Positions 45,587 to 54,510 of a stretch of 64,000 nucleotides of DNA are shown here, in pieces. The stretch covers positions 124,001 through 188,000 of the forward strand of contig PDZS01000001.1 in the NCBI GenBank assembly GCA_002753225.1. The letters run 5' to 3'. Under the pieces are notes generated by a model. It had not been told where the DNA came from, searched no databases, and saw nothing but the letters and a program-made list of their open reading frames with translations. Position 1 is the first letter of the stretch, and every line of letters begins with the position of its first letter. Source of the stretch: Deltaproteobacteria bacterium YD0425bin51 (GTDB lineage Bacteria; Desulfobacterota; Desulfobacteria; Desulfobacterales; YD0425bin51). A program made the position numbers and the translations under genes.

Positions 45587-46894
45587 TTATATAGATCGCA
45601 GCTTTCCTGATGATTGGATAAGCTTAAGATTAGTTTCAACTAATTGCATCATTTTAGTTTTATAAAATTCTTTTAAAAATTTTACCTGCAGGGAATCACT
45701 AGCTTGATTTAATAGATGTGCATTAATTGCCATTACTATACAGTCGGTTTCAGCCATAATTTTAGTGTGCCTTGGCATACTGTATAGTATCGCCGATTCC
45801 CCAAAACATTCTCCTTGTTTAAATGTTTTAATTTCACTTCTAAGTTGAATAACTGCTTTCCCTTGAACAATAATATATATATTGTCATCGTTGTCGCTTT
45901 CTTCAACGACCAATGTATTAGCAGTATGAAATTTCCATGTTGAAATCTTTGTTGTTTCAACTATTTCAGAATATTGAAAATGTTTAAAAAAATTGAGCTG
46001 CTTTAAATATTCAATCTTCTTCTTTTCTTCTTCATCTAAACTTAAAGAATCTTTTCCTTTTATAATTGGGGCTAGCTGATCTGCAAAATCTTTTGCTGTA
46101 GGAAATCTTTCCTCCTTTTTTTTAGAAATTGCTTTATATATTATGTCTCTTAAATCAGGGGAAATATCGGGAAGATAATTTTCTATTGGAGTTGGTGGAT
46201 CATAAGTCACTTTATAAAGTATATCATATGGCGTTTTCCCTTCAAAGGGACGAGCGCCACATAATAATTCATAAAGAACAATCCCTAGAGAATAGACATC
46301 TGCCTGACAGTTTAAGGGTATGTTTGGGTTTATCTGTTCAGGGGAAACATAATGAAGGGAACCATAGACTTTTTTTGATTCCTCTGATTTTGCTTTTTCT
46401 TTTAAAAGACGGCTTATGCCAAAATCCATCAATTTAACTTCACCCATGGTTGTAAGCATTACATTAGAAGGCTTTACATCAAGATGGACAAAACCTTTTT
46501 TATGAATATAATCTAAAGCGTAGCAAACATTAAATACAATTTCCAAAACTCTATGGGGTTGAAGGAGGTTTGGTTTTCTGCTGTAGGATTCTAAGCCTTT
46601 ACCCTCAATATATTCTAACGCCATATAAAATAAACCTTTTTCAAAGCCTGCATCATATGTAATAGCAATATTGGGGTGAACAAATTGGGCAGCTAATCTT
46701 GCTTCTTTTAAGCATTGGGCAATAGCTGATTTATCAGGATTATCTATTCCCATCGAAGACATTTTCCCTACTTTTAAAGCAACGTTTCTTCCCAAAACAG
46801 GGTCCAAAGCTTTATATACAACGCCCATTCCTCCTTGACCAAGTTTTGCTATAATTTCATATCTTCCTAATTTTTTAGAAGTCGTGATTGACAT
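45587..46894 (-). CDS. Ser/Thr protein kinase fused to a cyclic-nucleotide-binding domain
   Basis: A ~435-residue Hanks-type kinase (ORF numbering from a TTG at 46900; ATG at 46894 preferred). Kinase domain ~12-280: Gly-rich LGQGGMGVVYKA, Lys43, catalytic loop HLDVKPSN (Asp141; the usual HRD Arg is Leu), DFG at 159-161, SPEQ. Then ~300-425 a cNMP-binding/CAP-ED domain with GECFGESAILYSMPRHTKI in the ligand pocket. No membrane segment or PASTA repeats. A HRD-to-HLD change suggests activation-loop-independent regulation, perhaps by cAMP or cGMP. No substrate is obvious; next genes are the binding protein and mlaEFD. Confidence 0.88.
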   Translation of the reverse strand: MSITTSKKLGRYEIIAKLGQGGMGVVYKALDPVLGRNVALKVGKMSSMGIDNPDKSAIAQCLKEARLAAQFVHPNIAITYDAGFEKGLFYMALEYIEGKGLESYSRKPNLLQPHRVLEIVFNVCYALDYIHKKGFVHLDVKPSNVMLTTMGEVKLMDFGISRLLKEKAKSEESKKVYGSLHYVSPEQINPNIPLNCQADVYSLGIVLYELLCGARPFEGKTPYDILYKVTYDPPTPIENYLPDISPDLRDIIYKAISKKKEERFPTAKDFADQLAPIIKGKDSLSLDEEEKKKIEYLKQLNFFKHFQYSEIVETTKISTWKFHTANTLVVEESDNDDNIYIIVQGKAVIQLRSEIKTFKQGECFGESAILYSMPRHTKIMAETDCIVMAINAHLLNQASDSLQVKFLKEFYKTKMMQLVETNLKLIQSSGKLRSI

Positions 46895-46972
46895 AATCAA
46901 GTTCTCTCTGCTATTTTATATAAAATAATTTAGTTAAAAAATTATTAAAAAATCTATGTGGAGATAATGCAT

Positions 46973-47347
46973 ATGGATCTAAATACAAAAGTTTTAGTAG
47001 TTGACGATTTCAGCACAATGAGACGCATTATTCGTGGTACCTTAAAACAAATGGGATTTAAAAATATCATTGAAGCTGAAGATGGTAATTTAGCATTAAC
47101 AGAACTTAAAAACAACAATATTGGTTTAATACTTTGCGATTGGAACATGCCTAACCTTACAGGACTAGATCTTTTAAAAGTTGTTCGTGGAGATGAAAAT
47201 TTAAAAAATATTCCTTTCATTATGATAACTGCTGAAGGACAAAAAAAGAATATTTTAGATGCTATAAAAGCTGGTGTTAGCAACTATATAGTCAAACCTT
47301 TTACTGCAGAGATACTTATTGAAAAAATTAAAACAGTTTTAGGATAA
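46973..47347 (+). CDS. cheY: CheY-like single-domain response regulator
   Basis: A ~124-residue receiver-only protein. Acidic pair DD, phosphoacceptor Asp in LILCDWNMPNLTG, MITAEGQ with Thr, and Lys in YIVKPF are all typical of CheY, which in chemotaxis binds the flagellar motor. The ATG at 46973 is chosen because GTGGAG at 46958-46963 gives it a nine-base spacing; frames opening at 46958 or 46967 overlap that site. Divergent from the kinase gene and immediately followed by the PLP decarboxylase with no gap. No other che gene is present, so partners are unknown. Confidence 0.9.
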   Translation: MDLNTKVLVVDDFSTMRRIIRGTLKQMGFKNIIEAEDGNLALTELKNNNIGLILCDWNMPNLTGLDLLKVVRGDENLKNIPFIMITAEGQKKNILDAIKAGVSNYIVKPFTAEILIEKIKTVLG

Positions 47348-48934
47348 ATGAAAAAAGAAAATCCTATATTTACTCCTCCTGAGCTGGTAGCTGACTGGCA
47401 AGCTTTAAAACGTACATTTATCATGCCTGAAAATGATTCAGGCAAGGCAAAACTTGTTAAATATATGGAGCAAATTCTTTTTGGGCTCCATGATTTTTTA
47501 AAAGCGCACGTTGGAATTACCGAAGAAATAAGTTTAAAAGATCTTTCCAAAAATTTCATGGATACGAGGATAAGCAAGAATCCTCAAAAAAAATTAGCTG
47601 ATGTCATTACTGATCTGATAGTTGACATCGCTCCCCACGCAGTAAATGTTGCATCCCCTTATTTCATAGGACATATGACCTCTGCTATTCCTTTTTTTAT
47701 GGTGCATTTAAAAACAATTGCAGCAGCCCTAAATCAGAATGTCGTAAAAGTTGAAACATCTAAAGTAGTATCTGTATTAGAAAAACAGGTTCTAGCCAAA
47801 ATTCATAGATTAATTTACAATAAAAGTGAAGATTTTTACAATGAACATGTCCAAGATACTCAGACAATGCTTGGAGGATTTACAGAAGATGGTACGATAG
47901 CTAATTTAACCGCTCTCTGGGTAGCAAGAAATGTTCTTTTAGCACCTAAAGATGAATTTTTAGGTATAGAAAAAGAAGGTATCCATGCAGCTTACAAAGC
48001 TTATGGAATAGAAAGATGCGTTATTTTATTATCTAAGCTGGGACATTATTCTTTAAAAAAAGCTTGCGGAATTTTAGGTATTGGTAATCAAAATGTTATT
48101 ACCATTGATATGGGCAATTTGAAAAATATAATTAAAGAAATTAAATTAGATAAAAAAACTGCTATTATGGCAGTTGTAGGAATTGCAGGAACCACAGAGA
48201 CTGGCACAGTTGATCCTCTTTATAAAATAGGTGAAATTTGTCATGAAAACAATATACATTTTCATGTGGATGCAGCCTGGGGAGGCCCTACATTACTATC
48301 TGAAAAATATCGGCACCTTTTAAAAGGTATTGAACTATCTGACTCTGTTACAATAGATGGACATAAGCAATTTTATATGCCTATGACCTGCGGTATGGTT
48401 TATTTTAATTCTCCTCATGTCTTAGATAACATAGTGTATCACTCAAATTATGTAAATAGGCCAGGATCTGTTGATCTTGGCATGAAGTCACTAGCAGGCT
48501 CAAGGGAAGCCAATTCTTTAATTTTAGACAGCGCTCTGAAAATTATGGGTTCAGGAGGGTATGCGCTTTTAATTGATCATGGAATTGAAACAGCTATTAA
48601 GTTTGCCGAAGAAATTAAAAAAAGGAAAAATTTTGAGTTGATTACTGCACCTCAACTAAATATTCTTACTTATAGAGTATTTCCGCACTCATTGAAACTT
48701 GAACCCCCATCTAAAGAATTAAATCAAAAATTAAATGATATTAATAGAACAGTCCAGAGACTTCAGAGAGAAGCTGGAAAAAGTTTCGTATCAAGAACAA
48801 CCTTAAATGATATTGTTGTTTTAAGGGTAGTTATAATGAATCCCATGACTAATATAAATATTTTAAACGAAATCCTTGATGAACAAGAAGAAATCTATGA
48901 ACGAAATAAAGATTGTGATTGCGACCCGCAATAG
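47348..48934 (+). CDS. panP: PLP-dependent decarboxylase, PanP / glutamate decarboxylase type
   Basis: A 528-residue group II PLP decarboxylase. The cofactor lysine is Lys340 in VTIDGHKQFYMPM, with HVDAAWGGPTLLSEKYR ahead of it. The N-terminal region and length match PanP, the aspartate 1-decarboxylase that makes beta-alanine for pantothenate in bacteria lacking PanD; glutamate or tyrosine decarboxylase relatives are the alternative. ATG follows the cheY stop directly. Its last 38 bases overlap the rdgB start. Substrate is inferred from overall resemblance. Confidence 0.83.
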   Translation: MKKENPIFTPPELVADWQALKRTFIMPENDSGKAKLVKYMEQILFGLHDFLKAHVGITEEISLKDLSKNFMDTRISKNPQKKLADVITDLIVDIAPHAVNVASPYFIGHMTSAIPFFMVHLKTIAAALNQNVVKVETSKVVSVLEKQVLAKIHRLIYNKSEDFYNEHVQDTQTMLGGFTEDGTIANLTALWVARNVLLAPKDEFLGIEKEGIHAAYKAYGIERCVILLSKLGHYSLKKACGILGIGNQNVITIDMGNLKNIIKEIKLDKKTAIMAVVGIAGTTETGTVDPLYKIGEICHENNIHFHVDAAWGGPTLLSEKYRHLLKGIELSDSVTIDGHKQFYMPMTCGMVYFNSPHVLDNIVYHSNYVNRPGSVDLGMKSLAGSREANSLILDSALKIMGSGGYALLIDHGIETAIKFAEEIKKRKNFELITAPQLNILTYRVFPHSLKLEPPSKELNQKLNDINRTVQRLQREAGKSFVSRTTLNDIVVLRVVIMNPMTNINILNEILDEQEEIYERNKDCDCDPQ

Positions 48935-49517
48935 TGGCAAATTAAAAGAATTTAAAGAGATTTTATCTGACTTCCAAATCAAACTTAATAACCTTGATGA
49001 TTTCCCTCCTATCCTGGAAGTAGAAGAAGATGGAAATACTTTTGAAGAAAATGCCATAAAAAAAGCTGTATATACTGCAGAAAAATTAGGTGTTTCTGCT
49101 ATTTCTGACGATTCAGGCTTGGTTGTAGAAGCATTAAATGGCGCACCCGGCGTATACTCCAGCCGGTATGCAGGTGAAAATGCCACTGATTATGAAAAGT
49201 GTTTAAAGCTTTTAAATGAAATGAAAGACAAAGCCAACAGAAAAGCTTTTTTTGAATGTGTTATAGCAATTGCTTTGCCAACAGGAAAATTTCTTACTTA
49301 TTCAGGAAGGTGCGAAGGACTTATTGGATATGAAACTATAGGCAGTTTGGGGTTTGGATATGATCCGCTCTTTTATTATCCGAAACTTAAAAAAACATTT
49401 GGTGAATTAACAGGTATGGAAAAAGGGGAAGTAAGCCATAGGGGAAGGGCGCTTTTAAAAGTAAAAAATGATTTTGATAAAATACTTAATTGGATGGAAT
49501 CAAATTTATGCTTATAG
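48897..49517 (+). CDS. rdgB: XTP/dITP diphosphatase RdgB
   Basis: A house-cleaning nucleotide pyrophosphatase (HAM1 family) that removes non-canonical dITP and XTP. The ~206-residue protein starts MNEIKIVIATRNSGKLKEF; ISDDSGLVVEALNGAPGVYSSRYAG contains the family metal/substrate motifs, and SLGFGYDPLFYYP and MEKGEVSHRGRAL follow. The frame extends seven codons to 48876, but the Met at 48897 aligns with known starts. Overlaps panP by 38 bases and the nitroreductase gene by 10. Confidence 0.94.
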   Translation: MNEIKIVIATRNSGKLKEFKEILSDFQIKLNNLDDFPPILEVEEDGNTFEENAIKKAVYTAEKLGVSAISDDSGLVVEALNGAPGVYSSRYAGENATDYEKCLKLLNEMKDKANRKAFFECVIAIALPTGKFLTYSGRCEGLIGYETIGSLGFGYDPLFYYPKLKKTFGELTGMEKGEVSHRGRALLKVKNDFDKILNWMESNLCL

Positions 49518-50089
49518 ATTTAATCAAAAAAAATAGAAGTACTAGAAGGTTTAAAGAAAATAAGATAGTAAGTCTTCAAACTTTAAAAGATTTAATAGAA
49601 CTAGCAAGGCTTTCTGCCTCTGCTGCTAACAGACAGCCACTAAAATATATACTGTCCTGTGAAAAAAATAAGAATGCTGAAATTTTTTCATGTCTTGCAT
49701 GGGCTGCATATCTAAAAGACTGGGATGGACCTAAAGAAGGAGAAAGGCCGGCAGCTTATATAGTTATCTTAGGTGACACTGAAATTACTGATAATTTCTG
49801 GTGTGATCATGGAATAGCAAGCCAGAGCATTCTTCTCGGCGCAACTGAAAAGGGGCTTTCCGGCTGTATGCTTGGCGCAATCAATAAAGAAAAACTTAAA
49901 AATATTTTAAATATTTCTCCAAAACATCAGATTCTTTTAGTTCTTGCCATTGGAGAGCCGGCTGAAGAAATTGTCATAGATACAGTAGGGCAAAATAATG
50001 ACATCCGCTACTTTCGAGATCAAAATAATGTTCATCATGTTCCTAAAAGAAAGCTAGAGGATTTGATTTTATTATGTTACACTCCCTAA
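49508..50089 (+). CDS. Nitroreductase-family protein
   Basis: A ~193-residue FMN-dependent nitroreductase-fold protein. The start LIKKNRSTRRFKEN and the motif LARLSASAANRQPLKY provide flavin-phosphate contacts; GIASQSILLGATEKGLSGCMLG is the conserved middle helix. The predicted start is ATG 49508. Such proteins reduce quinones, nitro compounds or act on flavins; the substrate cannot be read from sequence. Overlaps both rdgB and the AmpG-like gene (16 bases). Confidence 0.86.
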   Translation: MLIDLIKKNRSTRRFKENKIVSLQTLKDLIELARLSASAANRQPLKYILSCEKNKNAEIFSCLAWAAYLKDWDGPKEGERPAAYIVILGDTEITDNFWCDHGIASQSILLGATEKGLSGCMLGAINKEKLKNILNISPKHQILLVLAIGEPAEEIVIDTVGQNNDIRYFRDQNNVHHVPKRKLEDLILLCYTP

Positions 50090-51297
50090 AAATCTTATTT
50101 AGCGGACGAATGATATCAGCCTTTTTAATGGGCTTTTCATGCGGACTTCCTCTTCTTTTAACTAATACCCTTCTTCAAGCATGGATGAAAGAACAGGGTA
50201 TAGACTTGACATTAATAGGGATGACAGCATTAATTGGGCTCCCTTATACATTAAAGTTTTTATGGGCACCTCTTTTAGACCACTTTGTTCTTCCTTTTCT
50301 TGGCAGAAGAAGAGGATGGCTTATTATTTTTCAAATAGCTCTTTTAATTACCATATCAGGCTTAGGTGTAACAAACCCTAAAGCGAACCTTTATCTGATT
50401 ACTTTAATAGCATTTCTAGTTACTTTTTTTAGCGCATCACAAGATATTATAGTAGATGCTTATCGAAGGGAGTCTCTTTCAGACGAAGAACTAGGACTTG
50501 GTTCTTCTCTTTATGTTAATGGTTATCGTTTAGGTATGTTACTTGCTTCTGGAGGAGGTTTAATACTTGCTGATATTATATCTTTCAGGATGGTTTTTGT
50601 ATTGTTAGGGCAGACAATGCTAATTGGAATAATTACTACTATTTTTTGTCTTGAACCTAATCACGCCGAAGGTAAGCCTGCTTCTCTAAGAGAGGCAATA
50701 TTTTCACCGATAGCAGAATATTTTAATAGGGAGAGCGCCATATGGATGCTCTTGTTTATTTTAATGTATAAATTAGGCGATAGTATGGCAAGCTCTATTA
50801 CAACTCCCTTTTATATGGATTTAGGATTCACAAAGACTCAAATTGGGGCAGTGGTTAAGCTTTTTGGATTTTGGTCAACAGTCTTTGGCACTTTAACAGG
50901 AGGATTTCTTATACTAAGAATAGGCATAAACAAATCTCTTTGGATTTTTGGTTTTCTTCAAGCTATATCAACTTTAGGTTTTGTTTTTTTAGCACAGATG
51001 GGAAATAAGATTTTTGCATTATCTTTAGTGATTTGTTCTGAAAATTTTACGGCAGGAATGGGAACTAGCGCTTTTACTGCTTTTATGGCAAGTATAACAA
51101 ATAAAAGATTCACTGTTACTCAATATGCTTTACTGAGCAGTCTTATGGGAATTCCAAGGGTTGTTATATCAGCTCCTACAGGTTTTTTAGCAAAGTACTT
51201 AGGCTGGGAAGGTTTTTTTATTTTTTGTACATTAATAGCAATTCCTGGGATGCTTCTTCTTCTTAAATTTGCACCATGGCAATCATCGAAAACTTAA
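50074..51297 (+). CDS. ampG: AmpG-like MFS muropeptide permease
   Basis: A 407-residue major facilitator with about 12 predicted helices. GFSCGLPLLLTNTLLQAWMKEQGIDLTLIG near the N-terminus, LPYTLKFLWAPLLDH and FFSASQDIIVDAYRRE match AmpG, which imports anhydromuropeptides from the periplasm for cell-wall recycling. E. coli AmpG has 14 helices and is longer, so this is the shorter bacterial form. Its 3' end overlaps moaA by 22 bases. Confidence 0.88.
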   Translation: MLHSLKILFSGRMISAFLMGFSCGLPLLLTNTLLQAWMKEQGIDLTLIGMTALIGLPYTLKFLWAPLLDHFVLPFLGRRRGWLIIFQIALLITISGLGVTNPKANLYLITLIAFLVTFFSASQDIIVDAYRRESLSDEELGLGSSLYVNGYRLGMLLASGGGLILADIISFRMVFVLLGQTMLIGIITTIFCLEPNHAEGKPASLREAIFSPIAEYFNRESAIWMLLFILMYKLGDSMASSITTPFYMDLGFTKTQIGAVVKLFGFWSTVFGTLTGGFLILRIGINKSLWIFGFLQAISTLGFVFLAQMGNKIFALSLVICSENFTAGMGTSAFTAFMASITNKRFTVTQYALLSSLMGIPRVVISAPTGFLAKYLGWEGFFIFCTLIAIPGMLLLLKFAPWQSSKT

Positions 51298-52259
51298 AAG
51301 ATAATTATAGCCGTAAGATTAATTATCTGCGTATTTCTATTACGGATCGTTGCAACCTATCTTGCAGTTACTGCAGCAGTACCATGCAGAAATTAACGCA
51401 TGGTGAAATACTTAGTTATGAGGAAATACTGCGTATTGTTAGACTAGGAGCATCTATTGGAATATCCAAAGTTAGAATAACAGGTGGAGAACCATTTTTA
51501 AGAAAAGGACTCTGTACCCTTTTGAAAAATATTTCTGACATAGATGGAATTTGTGATATTGCAATTACTACAAATGGTGTACTTCTAAAACAAAATATAA
51601 ATAAAATAAAAGAATCGGGCATTAAAAGACTTAATATAAGCCTTGATACCTTAAAAAAAGAAAAATTTAAAATTATTACTGGGTATGATTATTACGACCA
51701 AGTATGGGAAGGTGTAAAAGATGCTTATAATGCAGGATTTTACCCTATCAAATTAAATGTTGTAGCTCTTCACGGTCTAAATGACGATGAAATTTTAGAT
51801 TTTGCTAGTCTTTCACTTATATATCCTTTTCATATAAGATTTATTGAGTATATGCCGATTGGTAAGTCTCAGATAGCAAAAAAACTTTTCAGTCATGAAA
51901 TAATAGATAAAATTAAAATACTAGGAAATCTTATACCTATTGAAAAAGATTATTATGACGGACCTGCATCCCGCTTTAAAATAGAAGGAGCAAAAGGTGA
52001 GATAGGAATTATTTCACCTGTAAGTAAACCTTTTTGCCAAAACTGTAACAGGCTTAGAATTACAGCAGCAGGGATGCTAAGACCATGTCTTTTATCAGAT
52101 TATCAAATAGATATAAAAAACCATATTAGAGACGGCGCATCTGATCTTGAGCTTATAAATATCATTAAAGATACAGCCTTAAACAAGCAGCTAAAGCATA
52201 ACTTATCTGTAGATAGCTTATCAAAAGTTAACGGGCAGATGAGTGCCATCGGAGGATAG
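51276..52259 (+). CDS. moaA: GTP 3',8-cyclase MoaA
   Basis: Radical-SAM enzyme that begins molybdopterin synthesis from GTP. The 327-residue protein has the N-terminal cluster motif CNLSCSYC, GGEPFLRKG, and the C-terminal second cluster with FCQNCNRLRIT and a later Cys in LRPCLL. The C-terminal GG end typical of MoaA is present here as IGG. Supports use of molybdenum or tungsten enzymes, common in anaerobes. No other moa or mog genes are in the window. Converges on and overlaps the MBL gene by 39 bases. Confidence 0.95.
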   Translation: MAIIENLKDNYSRKINYLRISITDRCNLSCSYCSSTMQKLTHGEILSYEEILRIVRLGASIGISKVRITGGEPFLRKGLCTLLKNISDIDGICDIAITTNGVLLKQNINKIKESGIKRLNISLDTLKKEKFKIITGYDYYDQVWEGVKDAYNAGFYPIKLNVVALHGLNDDEILDFASLSLIYPFHIRFIEYMPIGKSQIAKKLFSHEIIDKIKILGNLIPIEKDYYDGPASRFKIEGAKGEIGIISPVSKPFCQNCNRLRITAAGMLRPCLLSDYQIDIKNHIRDGASDLELINIIKDTALNKQLKHNLSVDSLSKVNGQMSAIGG

Positions 52260-53045
52260 CTTTATTGCAGCAACTTTTGGATCATGCTCAAAAAATAGAA
52301 TCCAATTTTCTTTTTCTGCTTTAGTTAATATATCTTCCTTTTCCTTCATTAAAATAAGCGGATAGTTATCATATGCCATATTCCAAGTAATAGGCATATG
52401 AAAAGACGTTGGAATTAAATCTGCACAGAAAAAAAGAGATGTTTTGTTCCCTCTTATTAAAAGGTGCTGCTGTCCTTCAGTGTGACCATTGGTAACAATT
52501 ACTTCTATACCTTGAAAAATCTCCTGACCCCCATTTAAATATTTTATAACTCCTTTTTCTTTAAGCGGAGCAAAATTTTCTTCTAAATAACTGCTAATAT
52601 CTCTTACTGTAGGGTTATAAGCATAATCCCATTGTGATTTTTGTATATAATAAGTCGCATTTGGGAAAGTTGGAATAATTTTATTGTTTTTTAAATGAGT
52701 TGCCCCACCGCAATGGTCAAAATGAAGGTGCGTCATAAAGACATCTGTAATATCTTCACATGATAAATTGTATTTTGCCAAAGATTCAGTAATTGATACT
52801 TTGCCTATACCATAAATATTTCTATATTTTTCAGATAGTTTATCTCCTATCCCAATATCAACTAAAATTTTACGTCCCATACCTATAATTAAAAGTGACC
52901 TGTTTTTCATTGGGATACGATTTTTTTCATCTGCAGGTATTCCTTTTTCCCAAAGGACTTTAGGAACTACCCCAAACATGGCCCCTCCATCCAAAACAAA
53001 ATCACCAAAGTCAACAGCAAGACATTCATAATTTCCAATCTTCAT
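52221..53045 (-). CDS. Metallo-beta-lactamase-fold hydrolase
   Basis: A 274-residue MBL-fold protein. The zinc motif is FMTHLHFDHCGG (HxHxDH), with GHTEGQQHLLI carrying a further His and FCADLIP the bridging Asp. It resembles the N-acyl homoserine lactonase/AttM-like and glyoxalase II-like groups, but substrate cannot be assigned. AAAGGAATAAAA precedes the ATG. The 3' end overlaps moaA. It is divergent from the secreted 462-residue protein gene. Confidence 0.85.
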   Translation of the reverse strand: MKIGNYECLAVDFGDFVLDGGAMFGVVPKVLWEKGIPADEKNRIPMKNRSLLIIGMGRKILVDIGIGDKLSEKYRNIYGIGKVSITESLAKYNLSCEDITDVFMTHLHFDHCGGATHLKNNKIIPTFPNATYYIQKSQWDYAYNPTVRDISSYLEENFAPLKEKGVIKYLNGGQEIFQGIEVIVTNGHTEGQQHLLIRGNKTSLFFCADLIPTSFHMPITWNMAYDNYPLILMKEKEDILTKAEKENWILFFEHDPKVAAIKLSSDGTHLPVNF

Positions 53046-53121
53046 TTTTATTCCTTTCTATGATAATATTATTTTATGCCATTTTATCTTTACATAATCA
53101 ATAAGGTTTATAGGATATATT

Positions 53122-54510
53122 ATGCAAAAAATATTTATACTCTTTCTTTTAATAATTTGTGGGTATAGCTATTCCTATTCTGAAGTTTATCAAAACTTTG
53201 ATTCTAATGATTGGATATATTCATCAAATCTCATAAATCCAAATGAAAATATCAAAACATGCGGTTTTTATAGTAAAAAAACTTATGGAAAGATATATGA
53301 TTATTTTACTTATTATCGTAATACATATAATAATTCTCATATGGGCTTTGAAACTTATGGATACCTTGCAATTGATGAAAAAACAGCAGTAATAGGAAAC
53401 AGCTTAAGGATTATTGTAACAGGAGGCAAGAACAGTTCAGGAGAATATGGTGCTCCAATATTTAGTAAAGAAGATTTTTTAAAGTCAGATAAAAAGGAAA
53501 TCCCTCAAAATATTAAAGTAGGGCATCCAACAATTTATTTCTGTAATACAAGCAATTCTGATTCCCCTGTATATTTTCCTTATGCCAAGGGATGTAACAG
53601 ACTGAGTCTATATGTGAAAATGCCGAAAGATTTAACCAATGGAACTGGAGGGAGTGGTAATCCGCCACAACTTACAGTAGATATAGGTCCTTTTAATGGC
53701 GTTGGAGGACATTGGTATCACGGATTTTATAATCAGGGGGGTGGATGGACACATATTTTAGTTGATGGACATCCAATACATAACAATAGCTGGGCAGATG
53801 CCAAATCTTATCCTTATCCAAGCAGCAGTTTAAGAGATATGGGAACAGAATATTTTTCAACTATGTACAGATGGTATATTACATTTTTACCATATGAGGG
53901 GATTTCTGTTCCACCTTATTCTGTTTGGATAGATGAAATAGAATTTTATAATGATCCAGAACCACAAAATAATGAAACCATTAATTCTCCTGCAATTACT
54001 TATCATCCTGAGCCAAATCTTTTTGAAGTAGGCTTCAGTGATAAATATAAAAATAATGAACATTCAGATTCAAAATATGAAGTCAGATATTCTTTTTCAC
54101 AAATTACAAATGATAATTATAAAGATGCAAAGCCTGTAATAGTACAGCCAGATGATAGGTACAATATCTCAATGAACATTGATGGACAATTTAATAAATT
54201 TTGGACATATTATCCAAATGTTTGGGCAGCGTTTAAATTATCTCCTCAGGATGAAACAAAACTTACTTCAGGCACAAGAGTTTATTTTGCGATTAAAGAC
54301 ATATCAAAGCGGCCTTATAATATAGGAACATTTGACAGAGAAGGTGATAATGCAATCGTTCCAAGTGCGGATGGTAAAAAGCGTATAGATTTAATAAAAA
54401 GGATCGATTACATAGTTGATAAAAATGTGCAAATTGTTCCCCCAAAAATTGATGATAATAAAAATAAAAAAAGACCTCAAAAGGTAAAAAATTTGAGGAT
54501 TATTTCATAA
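53122..54510 (+). CDS. Secreted protein of unknown function
   Basis: A 462-residue protein with a signal peptide (~1-20, ending SYSYSE). I do not recognise the family. The mature part is rich in Asn, Tyr, Gly and Trp and appears beta-rich, in the style of carbohydrate-binding or lectin-like modules: GNSLRIIVTGGKNSSG, YAKGCNRLSLYVKMP, WYITFLPYEGISVPPYSVWIDEIEFYN. The latter ending in a Trp-Ile-Asp-Glu pattern is common in jelly-roll domains. A second region (~285-445) reads KYEVRYSFSQIT and FKLSPQDE, like a fibronectin-style fold. The C-terminus is basic (KNKKRPQK). Its own promoter is likely in the 76-base divergent gap. Confidence 0.6.
   Translation: MQKIFILFLLIICGYSYSYSEVYQNFDSNDWIYSSNLINPNENIKTCGFYSKKTYGKIYDYFTYYRNTYNNSHMGFETYGYLAIDEKTAVIGNSLRIIVTGGKNSSGEYGAPIFSKEDFLKSDKKEIPQNIKVGHPTIYFCNTSNSDSPVYFPYAKGCNRLSLYVKMPKDLTNGTGGSGNPPQLTVDIGPFNGVGGHWYHGFYNQGGGWTHILVDGHPIHNNSWADAKSYPYPSSSLRDMGTEYFSTMYRWYITFLPYEGISVPPYSVWIDEIEFYNDPEPQNNETINSPAITYHPEPNLFEVGFSDKYKNNEHSDSKYEVRYSFSQITNDNYKDAKPVIVQPDDRYNISMNIDGQFNKFWTYYPNVWAAFKLSPQDETKLTSGTRVYFAIKDISKRPYNIGTFDREGDNAIVPSADGKKRIDLIKRIDYIVDKNVQIVPPKIDDNKNKKRPQKVKNLRIIS

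Noticed and set aside
52222..52280. Inverted repeat CAAAAGTT ... AACTTTTG at the moaA / MBL overlap
   Set aside because: Only 8 bases per arm with a loop of over 40 bases; not expected to form a stable hairpin.
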